Source: Sabulicella rubraurantiaca
GTDB lineage: Bacteria; Pseudomonadota; Alphaproteobacteria; Acetobacterales; Acetobacteraceae
Reading direction: 5' to 3'
DNA: 64,000 nucleotides
Assembly (NCBI RefSeq): GCF_017355885.1
Contig: NZ_JAFEUU010000009.1
Location: 1 to 64,000 of the forward strand
The position numbers were made by a program, and so were the translations under genes. Under the pieces are notes generated by a model that was given only the letters and a program-made list of their open reading frames with translations, was not told where the DNA came from and ran no database searches. Shown piece after piece: positions 34,185 to 42,719 of the stretch (position 1 is its first letter; every line of letters begins with the position of its first letter).

Positions 34185-35773
34185 GCGCCTGGGTCCCGCC
34201 GCGCTACGCGCACCATGTGCCACCCCGCCCCGGCGGGGTGGAGCAGGCGCGGGTGGCGATCGTCGGCGGCGGGCTGGTCGGGCTGACCGCCGCGCTGGAT
34301 CTGGCGCGGCGCGGCATCGCCTCCGTTCTGCTGGACGAGGATGACACGCTCTCGACCGGCTCGCGTGCCATCTGCTTCAGTCAGCGCACGCTGGAGATCA
34401 TGGGGCGGCTCGGGATCGGGCAGCGCTTCCTCGACAAGGGGATCACCTGGAATCGCGGCCGTGTCTTCTTTCGCGACCGCGAGGCCTACAGCTTCGACTT
34501 GCTGCCCGAAAGCGGGCATGAATACCCGGCCTTCGTGAACCTCCAGCAGTATTACGCCGAGCAATGGCTGATCGAGGCTTGCGAAGCGAGCGGCCTCGTG
34601 GATTTGCGCTGGGGCTCTCGTGTCACCGGGGTGGTCCCGCGCGCGGATGGCGCGGCGCTGGAGGTGGAGACACGATCTGGCCCCTACCGGCTGGACGCGG
34701 AATGGGTGCTGGCCTGTGACGGGGTGCACAGCAAGGTGCGGCGCGCGCTGGACCTGCCCTTCACGGGCCAGGTCTTCGACGACCGCTTCCTGATCGCCGA
34801 TGTGCGCATGCAGGCGGATTTCCCCAGCGAGCGCTGGTTCTGGTTCGACCCGCCCTTTCACCCCGGCCAATCCGTGCTGCTGCACAAGCAGCCCGACGAT
34901 CTCTGGCGCATCGACTTCCAGCTCGGGCGCGACGCGGATCCGGAAGCGGAGCGCGAACCGGAGCGCGTGCGGGCGCGCGTCGCTGCCATGCTGGGCGAGG
35001 GCGTGGCCTTCGACCTCGACTGGGTGAGCGTCTACACCTTCCGCTGCCGGCGGCTGGAGCGGTTCCGCCACGGCCGCGTCCTCTTCCTGGGCGATGCGGC
35101 ACATCAGGTCTCGCCCTTCGGGGCGCGGGGCGGCAATGGCGGGGTGCAGGATGCCGACAATCTCTGCTGGAAGCTGGCGATAGTCCTGCAGGGTGAGGCG
35201 CCGGAGCGGCTGCTGGACAGCTACGACGCGGAGCGCATCCCGGCGGCGGACGAGAACATCCGCCATTCCAGCCGGGCCACGGATTTCATCACGCCCAAGG
35301 GAAGCGCCTGCCGCGCCTATCGCGACGCGGTGCTGGAACTGGCGCGCGACCTGCCGCTGGCGCGCCCCTTCGTGAACAGCGGGCGGCTGTCGCAGCCTGC
35401 GGTGCTACGCGACTCGCCCCTCAATGGGCCCGACGAGGCTCCACGCGCCGCCCCGCCTGGCACGGCCTGCCCGGACGCGCCCATCCTGCGCGATGGGCAG
35501 CCGGACTGGCTGTTGCGCCAGTTCGGCCAGGGCTTCCTCCTGCTGGCGCGCGAGGCGCATCCCGTGAAGATGGAGGGGCTGCGGACGGTGGAGTTGCGCG
35601 ACTCTCCGCGTCCCGGCGCCCTGCATGACCATTCCGGCTTGGCTGCGGCGCGGCTGGGGCTTGCGCCCGGAGAATGCGCCCTCGTGCGCCCCGATCAGCA
35701 CATTGCCGCACGCTTCGCCACGACGGCGCCGGATCCCATCCTGGCGGCCCTTCGCCGAGCGCGCTCTCTCTAG
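34181..35773 (+). CDS. FAD-dependent aromatic hydroxylase-type monooxygenase (PheA/TfdB/MhpA family)
   Basis: About 530 residues. The FAD-binding fold opens VAIVGGGLVGLTAALDLARR, with the second motif ACDGVHSKVRRALDLPF (DG motif) and the third GRVLFLGDAAHQVSPFGARG (GD motif). GGNGGVQDADNLCWKLA matches the group A flavin hydroxylases such as MhpA and TfdB. A thioredoxin-like C-terminal domain (from ~430) ends the chain. These enzymes hydroxylate phenolic rings using NAD(P)H and oxygen; the substrate here is not known. Start is ATG 34181, overlapping the MBL stop. The gene ends just before an AT-rich stretch. Confidence 0.9.
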   Translation: MSAWVPPRYAHHVPPRPGGVEQARVAIVGGGLVGLTAALDLARRGIASVLLDEDDTLSTGSRAICFSQRTLEIMGRLGIGQRFLDKGITWNRGRVFFRDREAYSFDLLPESGHEYPAFVNLQQYYAEQWLIEACEASGLVDLRWGSRVTGVVPRADGAALEVETRSGPYRLDAEWVLACDGVHSKVRRALDLPFTGQVFDDRFLIADVRMQADFPSERWFWFDPPFHPGQSVLLHKQPDDLWRIDFQLGRDADPEAEREPERVRARVAAMLGEGVAFDLDWVSVYTFRCRRLERFRHGRVLFLGDAAHQVSPFGARGGNGGVQDADNLCWKLAIVLQGEAPERLLDSYDAERIPAADENIRHSSRATDFITPKGSACRAYRDAVLELARDLPLARPFVNSGRLSQPAVLRDSPLNGPDEAPRAAPPGTACPDAPILRDGQPDWLLRQFGQGFLLLAREAHPVKMEGLRTVELRDSPRPGALHDHSGLAAARLGLAPGECALVRPDQHIAARFATTAPDPILAALRRARSL

Positions 35774-35869
35774 GCAAAAAAAAGAAACAAGCTCCGTAAA
35801 TTTGCCTCGCCACATAAACCGGAACCGTCCCAGAATGTTCTGACAAAGCGTAAACGAGAGGCATGGGGC
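35774..35869 (+). promoter_or_regulatory. AT-rich leader before the acyltransferase gene
   Basis: The 96 bases after the monooxygenase stop are unusually AT-rich for this genome: a run of eight A (gcaaaaaaaag), then taaatttgcc, acataaacc and gcgtaaacg. This is a likely site for a separate promoter driving the acyltransferase. No exact -35/-10 pair can be assigned. GAGAGG before the ATG may serve as the ribosome site. Confidence 0.45.
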
Positions 35870-37030
35870 ATGGGCTGGGGAAACGGCAAGGCTGCGGTTG
35901 AGCTGGACAAGCCTGCGTCTTCCGGCATCTCTTCGATGAGCGAGCGCGAGTCCCTCTATCTCGACCTCGTGCGTGCCCTGGCTGCCCTGGCGGTCCTCGT
36001 TGACCATGCCATCGACGTTTTTCACCCCTTCGGCCAGCCGCGCTGGGGCCATCAGGCCGTGGTCGTGTTCTTCGTGCTATCCGGATACGTCATCTGCCAT
36101 TCCTGGGACCGGCGCCCGGTTGGCGTGCGTGCCTTCATGATCGCTCGCTTGGCACGGCTGTGGTCGGTCCTGGTGCCCACGATCGTGCTGACGCTTGCGT
36201 CTTTGGTCGTGATCCAGCATTTCGGCATACAGCCGACCAAGCCTGCGCCGACGGATTGGCCTCTCATCCGGATCGGCGCCAACCTGTTCTTCCTGTCCGA
36301 GACCTGGGTGAGCATCCAGCTCTTCTCCAACGGCGTCATGTGGTCGCTGGCAGCGGAGCTCTGGTATTACGTCTTCTTCGCGCTTTGGGTGGTGATGCCG
36401 CGCAACCCGATGCGCCACGCGCTTCTCGTCGCGGCGGTGCTGCTGGCCGGACACAAGGCGCTGCTGCTCCTGCCGATCTGGCTCATGGGGGTGGCCATGC
36501 AGCGCTGGAACGCGCCGCGCCACCTAGGCAACGGCACGAGCGCCGTGCTGCTGGTGGGTGGCATCGCCCTGATGGCGCTCCTGATCGTCTCGCGTTCCTA
36601 TGACCATGCCATCGCATTCATGCGGGCGGAGTTGCCTCCCTTCATCGTGCATCACCTGGCCCAGGCGCGCGTGTTCTGGCTCGACTGGGTGTTCGGGGTC
36701 GCGGTGACGATGCATCTCCTCGGAGCGCGTCGCCTTGTGCGCTTCGTGGCGATCGAGCGTTACGCCAGCGTCATTCGCTTCTGGGCCGGGGTCAGCTTCG
36801 CGGCCTATCTGTTCCACACGCCGCTTCTGAAGCTCTGCGCCGCCTTTCTTCCGCCCGACCAGGGACCGCTTGCGATTGCGATCACGCTGGCGTTGATCGC
36901 GCTGCTGGGCCACGCCGCGGAAGGCAGCAAGGGCTGGTGGAAGGCAAGGCTGGAAGCCGCGGCTGACCTTCTGGAGAGCCGGCCCCGAGCCCGCGCCGTC
37001 CTGGATCGCGCACGGGGCATCCCGGCGTGA
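35870..37030 (+). CDS. acyltransferase 3 family membrane protein (OafA/NodX-like)
   Basis: About 386 residues. Integral-membrane O-acyltransferase that usually acetylates surface polysaccharide. Motifs are YLDLVRALAALAVLVDHAID with the conserved basic/His pair, FFVLSGYVICHSWDRR, FMIARLARLWSVLVPT (the R-x-x-R-x-P type motif), VMWSLAAELWYYVFFALW, and about ten helices ending FAAYLFHTPLLKL. Codons use more T and A at third positions than adjacent genes (for example tct, ttg, ata, cct, ctt), and it interrupts what looks like an MBL-FAD-DUF2783 group. Recent acquisition is possible. It may decorate the product of the 53-59 kb glycan operon. Confidence 0.9.
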   Translation: MGWGNGKAAVELDKPASSGISSMSERESLYLDLVRALAALAVLVDHAIDVFHPFGQPRWGHQAVVVFFVLSGYVICHSWDRRPVGVRAFMIARLARLWSVLVPTIVLTLASLVVIQHFGIQPTKPAPTDWPLIRIGANLFFLSETWVSIQLFSNGVMWSLAAELWYYVFFALWVVMPRNPMRHALLVAAVLLAGHKALLLLPIWLMGVAMQRWNAPRHLGNGTSAVLLVGGIALMALLIVSRSYDHAIAFMRAELPPFIVHHLAQARVFWLDWVFGVAVTMHLLGARRLVRFVAIERYASVIRFWAGVSFAAYLFHTPLLKLCAAFLPPDQGPLAIAITLALIALLGHAAEGSKGWWKARLEAAADLLESRPRARAVLDRARGIPA

Positions 37031-37080
37031 CCAGCACCGCTTGAGGACAAGCGGGGGCGAGGCGCGCTAGGATGCGCGGC

Positions 37081-37302
37081 ATGAAGCTCCGCCGCGACCC
37101 GAACCTGTCTGATCCGGACGCGCTCTACGCGGCGCTGATGGAGGCGCATCGCGGCCTGGACGAGGCGGCCTCCCGCCGGCTGGACGCCAAGCTGGTGCTG
37201 CTGCTGGCAAATCACATCGGCGACGAAGCGGTGCTGAAGGAGGCGCTGGACCTCGCGCGCGGAACGGTTCCGGGGCAGGATGCGGCACCCGCAACCGATT
37301 GA
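37081..37302 (+). CDS. DUF2783 family protein
   Basis: About 73 residues. A small helical protein opening DPNLSDPDALYAALMEAHRG and continuing SRRLDAKLVLLLANHIGDE, the DUF2783 pattern. Function is unknown. ATG 37081 was preferred because AGGAT lies upstream; ATG 37072 is an in-frame alternative. From memory, members of this family are often encoded next to FAD-dependent monooxygenases, and one lies 1.3 kb upstream here with an acyltransferase in between. Confidence 0.8.
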   Translation: MKLRRDPNLSDPDALYAALMEAHRGLDEAASRRLDAKLVLLLANHIGDEAVLKEALDLARGTVPGQDAAPATD

Positions 37303-37311
37303 GAGTGCCGC

Positions 37312-38466
37312 GTGACCAATCCTGTCGAGACCATCCGCCAGTGGCAGAACGAGTTCACCACGATCCGCCGTGACATCCATGCCCATCCGGAACTCGGACT
37401 GGAGGAGCACCGCACCGCCGCCCTGGTCGCCGCCAAGCTGCGCGAGATGGGAATCGAGGTGCACGAGGGTGTCGGCAAGACCGGCGTGGTGGGCGTGATC
37501 CGCAACGGTAACGGGCGGCGCATCGGGCTGCGCGCCGACATGGACGCGCTGGCGATGGTTGAGGAATCGGGCGTCGGCCATGCCAGCACCACTCCCGGCA
37601 AGATGCATGGCTGCGGCCATGACGGCCACACCACCATGCTGCTCGCGGCGGCCAAGTACCTGAACGAGACGCGCCGCTTCGACGGCACGGTGCACCTGAT
37701 CTTCCAGCCCGGCGAGGAAGGCGCGGGCGGCGCGCTGGCCATGCTGGAGGATGGGCTGTTCGAGCGCTTCCCCTGCGACGCCGTCTTCGGCATCCACAAC
37801 CGGCCCGGCCTGCCGGTGGGGCAGTATGGCCTCCGTCCCGGTCCGATGATGGCCGGCGTCGCCTTCTACGACATCGTGATGCAGGGCGTGGGCGGCCATG
37901 GCGCGCGGCCCGAGGCGACGGTGGACCCGGTGGTGATGGGCTCGGCCGTGGTGCAGGCGCTGCAATCCATCGTGTCGCGCAACGTGCCGCCGATCGACCG
38001 CGCCGTGGTGTCGGTCACGCGCTTCGATGCCGGCAACGCCTACAACGTCATCCCTGACCGGGTGCGGCTGGGGGGCACGGTCCGCGCCTTCTCGCGCGAG
38101 ATGATGGAGCTGGTGGAGAAGCGGATGCGCGGCATCGCCGAGGGCGTCGCGGCCGGGTTCGGCGGCACCGCGACGGTGGATTTCCGCGTCATCACCACGC
38201 CGCTGGTGAACGACCCGGAGGAGACGGAGGCGCTGGCCGCCGCCGCCGCCGCGCTGGGCGGCACCAAGCGCGACTTCCCGGCGGTGATGGGCGGCGAGGA
38301 TTTTGCCTTCATGCTGGAGAAGTGCCCCGGCGCCTACATCGTCACCGGCAATGGCGACACGGCCGAGGTGCACAACCCCAAATACGACTTCAACGACGAG
38401 GCGATCCCGTTCGGCGCCGGCGTGCTGGCGGCGGTGGTGGAGCGGAAGGCGCCCCGTGTCGGCTAA
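37312..38466 (+). CDS. M20 family amidohydrolase (aminoacylase/hippurate hydrolase type)
   Basis: About 384 residues from a GTG start with GAGAG upstream. Hydrolyses an N-acyl or amide bond using two metals. Metal and catalytic residues are visible: IGLRADMDALAMVEESG, KMHGCGHDGHTTMLL (Cys and His), IFQPGEEGAGGA (Glu pair), FGIHNRPGLPVG (His) and VMGGEDFAFMLEKCPG. The lid domain contains GVGGHGARPEATVDPVVMG. Typical substrates are N-acyl amino acids such as hippurate; the real one is unknown. It follows the DUF2783 gene by nine bases. Confidence 0.93.
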   Translation: MTNPVETIRQWQNEFTTIRRDIHAHPELGLEEHRTAALVAAKLREMGIEVHEGVGKTGVVGVIRNGNGRRIGLRADMDALAMVEESGVGHASTTPGKMHGCGHDGHTTMLLAAAKYLNETRRFDGTVHLIFQPGEEGAGGALAMLEDGLFERFPCDAVFGIHNRPGLPVGQYGLRPGPMMAGVAFYDIVMQGVGGHGARPEATVDPVVMGSAVVQALQSIVSRNVPPIDRAVVSVTRFDAGNAYNVIPDRVRLGGTVRAFSREMMELVEKRMRGIAEGVAAGFGGTATVDFRVITTPLVNDPEETEALAAAAAALGGTKRDFPAVMGGEDFAFMLEKCPGAYIVTGNGDTAEVHNPKYDFNDEAIPFGAGVLAAVVERKAPRVG

Positions 38467-38478
38467 GGGCGTCGGCTG

Positions 38479-38670
38479 ATGGCGGGGGAGGTCGTCAACC
38501 TCCGCCAGATGCGCAAGGCGGCGGAGCGCGCGGCGAAGGAGCGCGAGGCCGCCGCCAATCGCGCCGCCCATGGCCGGAGCAAGGCGCAAAGGCAGCGCGA
38601 CGCCGAGTCGGAGCAGCGACGCAACGCGCTGCTCGACGGGGCGCGGCGCGAGGACAGCGAGGCACCGTGA
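38479..38670 (+). CDS. DUF4169 family protein
   Basis: About 63 residues. The start VVNLRQMRKAAERAAKERE and middle NRAAHGRSKAQRQRDAE match the small, highly charged, helical DUF4169 family of alphaproteobacteria, whose role is unknown. It reads as one long basic helix. Its TGA overlaps the next ATG by one base (TGATG), so the VIT-like gene is coupled to it. Confidence 0.85.
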   Translation: MAGEVVNLRQMRKAAERAAKEREAAANRAAHGRSKAQRQRDAESEQRRNALLDGARREDSEAP

Positions 38671-39365
38671 TGGAGCCAGCCGAGAACAATCCCTATCGCG
38701 ACGGGCTGCCGCCCGCGCCGCCCGGTCCGCCGGAGGGCGAGCAGCACGCCTTCCGCGATGCTGCGCCGTTCCTGACAGGCCTCGCCCTGGGGCCGGTCCT
38801 GCCGCTGGCGCTGCTGCTGGCGGGGGGCGGGGGGTGGCTGGCTTTGGCGGTGCTGCTGGCTGGCCTCGCTATGCTGGCCCTGCTGCCACCGCTACGCGCC
38901 CTCGGCCGGGCGGAGCGCTACGCGGCGGAGCGGCGGCGCGAGGAAGCGGAGATCCGCGAATGGCCCGAGCGCGAGCGCTGGGAGGTGGCGGCCGTGCTGC
39001 ACCGCTACGGGCTGCGCGGTGACGCGCTGCACCGGGCAGTGGAGCAGGTCGCAGCCGACCCGCGCCGCTGGGTGGATTTCATGATGCGCTTCGAGCTGGA
39101 CCTGCTGGAGCCCCGTCCTGGCCATGCAATGCGCGAGGGCCTCGGGCTGGGCGGCGGCGCCCTGCTGGGCGGCGCCGTGGTGATCGCCCTGGCGACCTTC
39201 GTGGGGCTGCCGGCGGCGGCGGCGGGCGGCGCCTTGCTGACCGCCCTGGGGGCCGGTGCGGCCGGTGCGGCGGGGGGCGAGGCGCCTTTTCCGGCGGGGC
39301 TGCGCGGGCTCCTCGTGCTGGGCGCTGCCGCACTTTTGGTGCTGTTGGCGCGCGCTGCCCTGTGA
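38670..39365 (+). CDS. VIT1/CCC1-like membrane protein
   Basis: About 231 residues. Two hydrophobic segments (~35-80) are followed by a charged cytoplasmic helix (YAAERRREEAEIREWPERER), the segment ADPRRWVDFMMRFELDLLEP, and two to three C-terminal membrane helices. The WVDFMMRFEL region and preceding charged helix resemble VIT-type iron/manganese transporters, where acidic residues bind metal. The N-terminal GANDG signature of true VIT proteins is not seen, so transport activity is uncertain. The gene is coupled to DUF4169. An alternative is a family of membrane proteins that share only the C-terminal half. Confidence 0.6.
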   Translation: MEPAENNPYRDGLPPAPPGPPEGEQHAFRDAAPFLTGLALGPVLPLALLLAGGGGWLALAVLLAGLAMLALLPPLRALGRAERYAAERRREEAEIREWPERERWEVAAVLHRYGLRGDALHRAVEQVAADPRRWVDFMMRFELDLLEPRPGHAMREGLGLGGGALLGGAVVIALATFVGLPAAAAGGALLTALGAGAAGAAGGEAPFPAGLRGLLVLGAAALLVLLARAAL

Positions 39366-39438
39366 GAGCAGCCGCCCTTTAAGTTTCGGCGCGCATCCTC
39401 TGTCCGATGGCGATGGAGGGACGGATGCGCGAGGCCGG

Positions 39439-39554
39439 ATGGCAATGACGGCCTCGCTTCTCGCGGCGGCTTCCCTGCTGGTCGCGCTGCCCGCCCTGGC
39501 ACTGCTGGCGGCGCGCCGGGCCGGGCTCGGTCTGCTGCTGCTGGACCGGGCGCG
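39439..39554 (+). other. probable N-terminal membrane anchor of the EAL protein, out of frame
   Basis: An ATG at 39439 with GAGG eight bases upstream opens a frame encoding MTASLLAAASLLVALPALAL and then AARRAGLGLLLLD, a clean membrane or signal segment. This frame continues as Arg/Trp/Cys-rich noise to a stop at 39711, while the EAL protein proceeds in a different frame from about 39543. A single missing base near the GGG at 39548-39550 would join the two into one protein. See the following feature. Confidence 0.5.
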
Positions 39555-41369
39555 GTGCTGCCGCTGGCATGCGGGACCTGCGCAGCGGCGCGGCGCGGCC
39601 TGGGCTTCGATCCGATCTTCCGGCCCAGGCTGGACCCGGAATCGCTGCGGGCGCTGCGCACGGCCTGCGAAGCGGGGCACGCTGCCTGCCATCCCGCCAT
39701 GCTGTTCGTGAAGCTGCCAGGAGGCTGGCGCCTCGCCCTGCTGGCACCGCCGCCACCGCCTGTCCTGCCCGATGGCGTCCCGGTCGGGCCGTGGCTGCTC
39801 GACCCGCGCGGCCGCACGCTGGCAGGCAATCGGCCCCTCGCGCGGCTTCTCGGCGGGGCGGTCCCGGAGAGCATCGCCATCTCCGGATTGCAGCTTTGCG
39901 GCCCGGCCGGCGGCGAGGCTCCGCTGGGCCTCGATCTAGGGAAGGAGCGGGAAGCCCTGCTGCGGCTGTCCGGCCAAAAGCCGCGGCGCCTTCTCGCCTC
40001 TGCCTCGCCGGCGGCCGAGGGGTGGCTGGTGTCCCTGCTGGACGTGACACCGCTGCGTACGGCGCAGGAGCGGATCGAGCATCTGGCGGAACACGACCCG
40101 CTCACCGGCCTGCCCAATCGGAAGGTGCTGCGGGCGGCGCTGGAGGCCGTCGCGGAGGATCCCGGGGGTGGCACGCTGATCCGGCTCGACCTGGAGCAGT
40201 TGCGGGCGGTGAATGACCGCCACGGCCAGGGTGCGGGCGATGCGCTGCTTCGCGTCGCGGCGGGTCGCCTGCGCGCGGCCATCCGCCCCTCCGACCTTGC
40301 GGCACGGCTGGGCGGGAACGAGTTCGCAGTGCTCGCCTTCGGAATTCGTGGCGACGCCGCGATGGCGCTGGCGGAGCGGCTGCGCGAGTCGCTCCTCCAG
40401 CCGGTCCGGCACGGGGCGTGGGAAGCCGCGCCCGCGGCCAGCTTGGGAGTTGCCTGGACCCCGGGCCATGGCGGTGGGGCGGAGGCACTGCTGCGCGCCG
40501 CCCAGCTTGCGCTGCGCGAGGCGAAGCGGAGGGGGGCGGGGGCGGTGCCGTTCGAGCCGCGCCTCCTGGAACACGCGCGCCGCCGCGCCCTCATGCGCGA
40601 CGCCTTGGCCGAAGCCCTGGCGGAAGGCGGCCTAGCCTTGCACATCCAGCCGCAGCGCCACCTCCGGACCGGGGCGCTGTGCGGGGCGGAGGCGCTGCTG
40701 CGCTGGAACTCGGCGCGACTGGGCCGCTTGGTCCCGCCACCGGAGATCCTCGCCGCCGCGGGCGAGGCCGGTCTGACGCGGGCGCTGGATCTGTGGGTTC
40801 TGCGCAGCGCAGTCGCGCTGCAGCGCGATTGGCTGGACGAGCCAGGGATGCCGCAACGCCTCGGCGTCAACATCTCCGCCGCCACGCTGCAGGACCCTCG
40901 CTTCGCGCAGGAGGTGGCGGCGGCGCTGAGGCACGCCGCCCTGCCGCCTGCCGCGCTGGAGGTCGAGATCCCCGAGGACCTGGCCGTGCGCGACCTGCCG
41001 GCGGTGGCGCAAACAGTGGCCGCGCTGCGCGAGGCGGGCGTGGTGCTGGCGCTGGATGATTTCGGCGCCGGCCATTCCAGCTTGGCCCACGTGGTGAAGC
41101 TGCCGGTGCATCGGGTGAAGCTCGACCGCAGCACGATCGAACGCCTGCCGGATGACCCGCGCGCCTATGCCGTGCTGCGCTCCACCCTGGCCATGGCGCA
41201 CAGCCTGGAACTGGAGGTGGTGGCGGAAGGCGTGGAGACGGAGGCCCAGGCGGAGGCGCTGCGCCGCCTGGGCTGCCACGTCGCGCAGGGCTGGCTGGTC
41301 GCCCGCCCCATGCCGCCCGCGGCGCTGCGCGACTGGTGTGCGGCGCGGGTGCTGCGCGCCGTCAGCTGA
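39555..41369 (+). CDS. GGDEF-EAL domain protein (degenerate GGDEF, probable c-di-GMP phosphodiesterase)
   Basis: About 604 residues from the first usable start (GTG) in this frame. An N-terminal PAS-like part (~60-170) precedes a GGDEF domain (~180-335) whose signature reads RLGGNEFAVLAFG, Asn replacing the catalytic Asp/Glu, so cyclase activity is doubtful. The EAL domain (~350-600) keeps its residues: GAEALLRWN, GVNISAATLQDP, LEVEIPEDL, LALDDFGAGHSSLAHV, RVKLDRSTIERL, VAEGVETEAQAEAL and QGWLVARPM. Cyclic di-GMP hydrolysis is therefore likely. The start lacks a ribosome site; a better one with a membrane anchor lies upstream in another frame, so the true gene is probably 39439-41369 with a frameshift. 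Confidence 0.85.
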   Translation: MLPLACGTCAAARRGLGFDPIFRPRLDPESLRALRTACEAGHAACHPAMLFVKLPGGWRLALLAPPPPPVLPDGVPVGPWLLDPRGRTLAGNRPLARLLGGAVPESIAISGLQLCGPAGGEAPLGLDLGKEREALLRLSGQKPRRLLASASPAAEGWLVSLLDVTPLRTAQERIEHLAEHDPLTGLPNRKVLRAALEAVAEDPGGGTLIRLDLEQLRAVNDRHGQGAGDALLRVAAGRLRAAIRPSDLAARLGGNEFAVLAFGIRGDAAMALAERLRESLLQPVRHGAWEAAPAASLGVAWTPGHGGGAEALLRAAQLALREAKRRGAGAVPFEPRLLEHARRRALMRDALAEALAEGGLALHIQPQRHLRTGALCGAEALLRWNSARLGRLVPPPEILAAAGEAGLTRALDLWVLRSAVALQRDWLDEPGMPQRLGVNISAATLQDPRFAQEVAAALRHAALPPAALEVEIPEDLAVRDLPAVAQTVAALREAGVVLALDDFGAGHSSLAHVVKLPVHRVKLDRSTIERLPDDPRAYAVLRSTLAMAHSLELEVVAEGVETEAQAEALRRLGCHVAQGWLVARPMPPAALRDWCAARVLRAVS

Positions 41370-41406
41370 AAGGATGCGCCAGCCGGCTGCGCGGCGCATT
41401 CCAGCA

Positions 41407-42654
41407 TCAGCGCGCGGGCGCGTTCGCCCGGGCCAGCACCGCCTCGAACAGCACTTGGCAGCCTGCCTCCGCCTCTTCGGGTCGGATGGACTCCGCCTCG
41501 TTGTGCGACAGCCCGTCTTTGCAGGGGGTGAAGATCATCGCGGTCGGGACGTGGCGCGCGACATAGACCGCGTCATGCCCCGCGCCCGAGACGATCTCCC
41601 GCGCCCCATGGCCCAGCCGCGCGGCGGCCTGCCGCACCAGCTCCACGCAGCCGGGGTCGAAGGGCTGGTGGGCGAAGCGGAATTTCTCCCGCAGCTCCAG
41701 CTGGCAGCCCGTCTCGGCGACCAGCTTTTCCGCCTCCTTCGGGAAGGTGGTGGCCAGGTGCTCAATCTCCTCCGTGCGCGGGTGCCGGAACTCGACGGAG
41801 AAGCGCACCTCGCCGGGAACGACGTTGCAGGAGTTGGGGAGGACCTGGAGGAAACCGACCGTGCCGCGTCCATCCTCGCCACGCGCGCGCATCAGCGCAT
41901 CCACATGGGCGATGACGCGCGCGGCGGCCACAAGCGCATCCTTGCGCGCGGAGGGCGGGGTGGTGCCGGCATGGGCGTCCTGGCCGGTCACCACCGCGTC
42001 GTACCAGACCTGGGCCTGGGCGCCGGTGACGATGCCGATCTGCTTGCCGTCCCGCTCCAGGATCGGCCCCTGCTCGATGTGAAGCTCGAAATACGCGTCG
42101 GCCGGGAAGGGCTTGGCCGGGTGCGGGCCGCGATAGCCGATGGAATTCAGCGCCGCGCCGACCGTCACGCCTTCCACATCCGTCAGCGCATTCACCTTCG
42201 CCTCGTCATAGACGCCGGCCCAGGTGCCGCTGCCCATCAGCGAGTGGCCGAAGCGGCTGCCTTCCTCATCCGTCCAGTTCACCAGTTCCAGCGGCGCATC
42301 GGTGCTGATGTTGAGGTCGTTCAGCGTCCGCATCACCTCCAGCCCGGCGATCACGCCCAGGGCGCCGTCGAACTTCCCGCCCGTGGGCTGGCTGTCGAGG
42401 TGGGAGCCGAACAGCACCGGCAGGCGCGACGGGTCCCGCCCTTCCCGACGGGCGAACATGTTGCCGATGGCATCCACCCGCACCGTGAGGCCCAGCGCCT
42501 CGCACCATTGGCGGAAGCGGTCGCGCCCCTCGCGGTCCACCTCGGTCAGCGTCAGGCGCTTCACCCCACCCTTGGGGGTGGCGCCGATCTCGGCCATGGC
42601 CATCAGGCTGTCCCAGAGACGCTTTCCGTCGATGCGCTGGTTGGTCCCGGCCAT
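41407..42654 (-). CDS. Zn-dependent amidase/hydantoinase-type hydrolase (N-carbamoyl-L-amino acid hydrolase family)
   Basis: About 415 residues, M20 fold. The ATG at 42654 has AAGGAG six bases upstream. Key parts are VLFGSHLDSQPTGGKFDGAL, NWTDEEGSRFGHSLMGSG (metal-binding Glu pair), YFELHIEQGPILERDG, GQDAHAGTTPP, GEVRFSVEFRHP and SGAGHDAVYVARHVPTAMIF. The SQPTGGKFDG form is more typical of beta-ureidopropionase or N-carbamoyl-amino acid hydrolases than of allantoate amidohydrolase. The reaction removes ammonia and CO2 from an N-carbamoyl compound. It is divergent from the class II aldolase gene. Confidence 0.9.
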   Translation of the reverse strand: MAGTNQRIDGKRLWDSLMAMAEIGATPKGGVKRLTLTEVDREGRDRFRQWCEALGLTVRVDAIGNMFARREGRDPSRLPVLFGSHLDSQPTGGKFDGALGVIAGLEVMRTLNDLNISTDAPLELVNWTDEEGSRFGHSLMGSGTWAGVYDEAKVNALTDVEGVTVGAALNSIGYRGPHPAKPFPADAYFELHIEQGPILERDGKQIGIVTGAQAQVWYDAVVTGQDAHAGTTPPSARKDALVAAARVIAHVDALMRARGEDGRGTVGFLQVLPNSCNVVPGEVRFSVEFRHPRTEEIEHLATTFPKEAEKLVAETGCQLELREKFRFAHQPFDPGCVELVRQAAARLGHGAREIVSGAGHDAVYVARHVPTAMIFTPCKDGLSHNEAESIRPEEAEAGCQVLFEAVLARANAPAR

Positions 42655-42719
42655 GAATGCTCCTTGCTTTGCCATCGGAAGGCTTCAACCATGGCCGTGC
42701 CTGCGGCAAAGTGGAACCC

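Noticed and set aside
35832-35843. CAGAATGTTCTG near-palindrome before the acyltransferase gene
   Set aside because: Arms of only five bases and no match to an alphaproteobacterial SOS box or other operator that I recognise.
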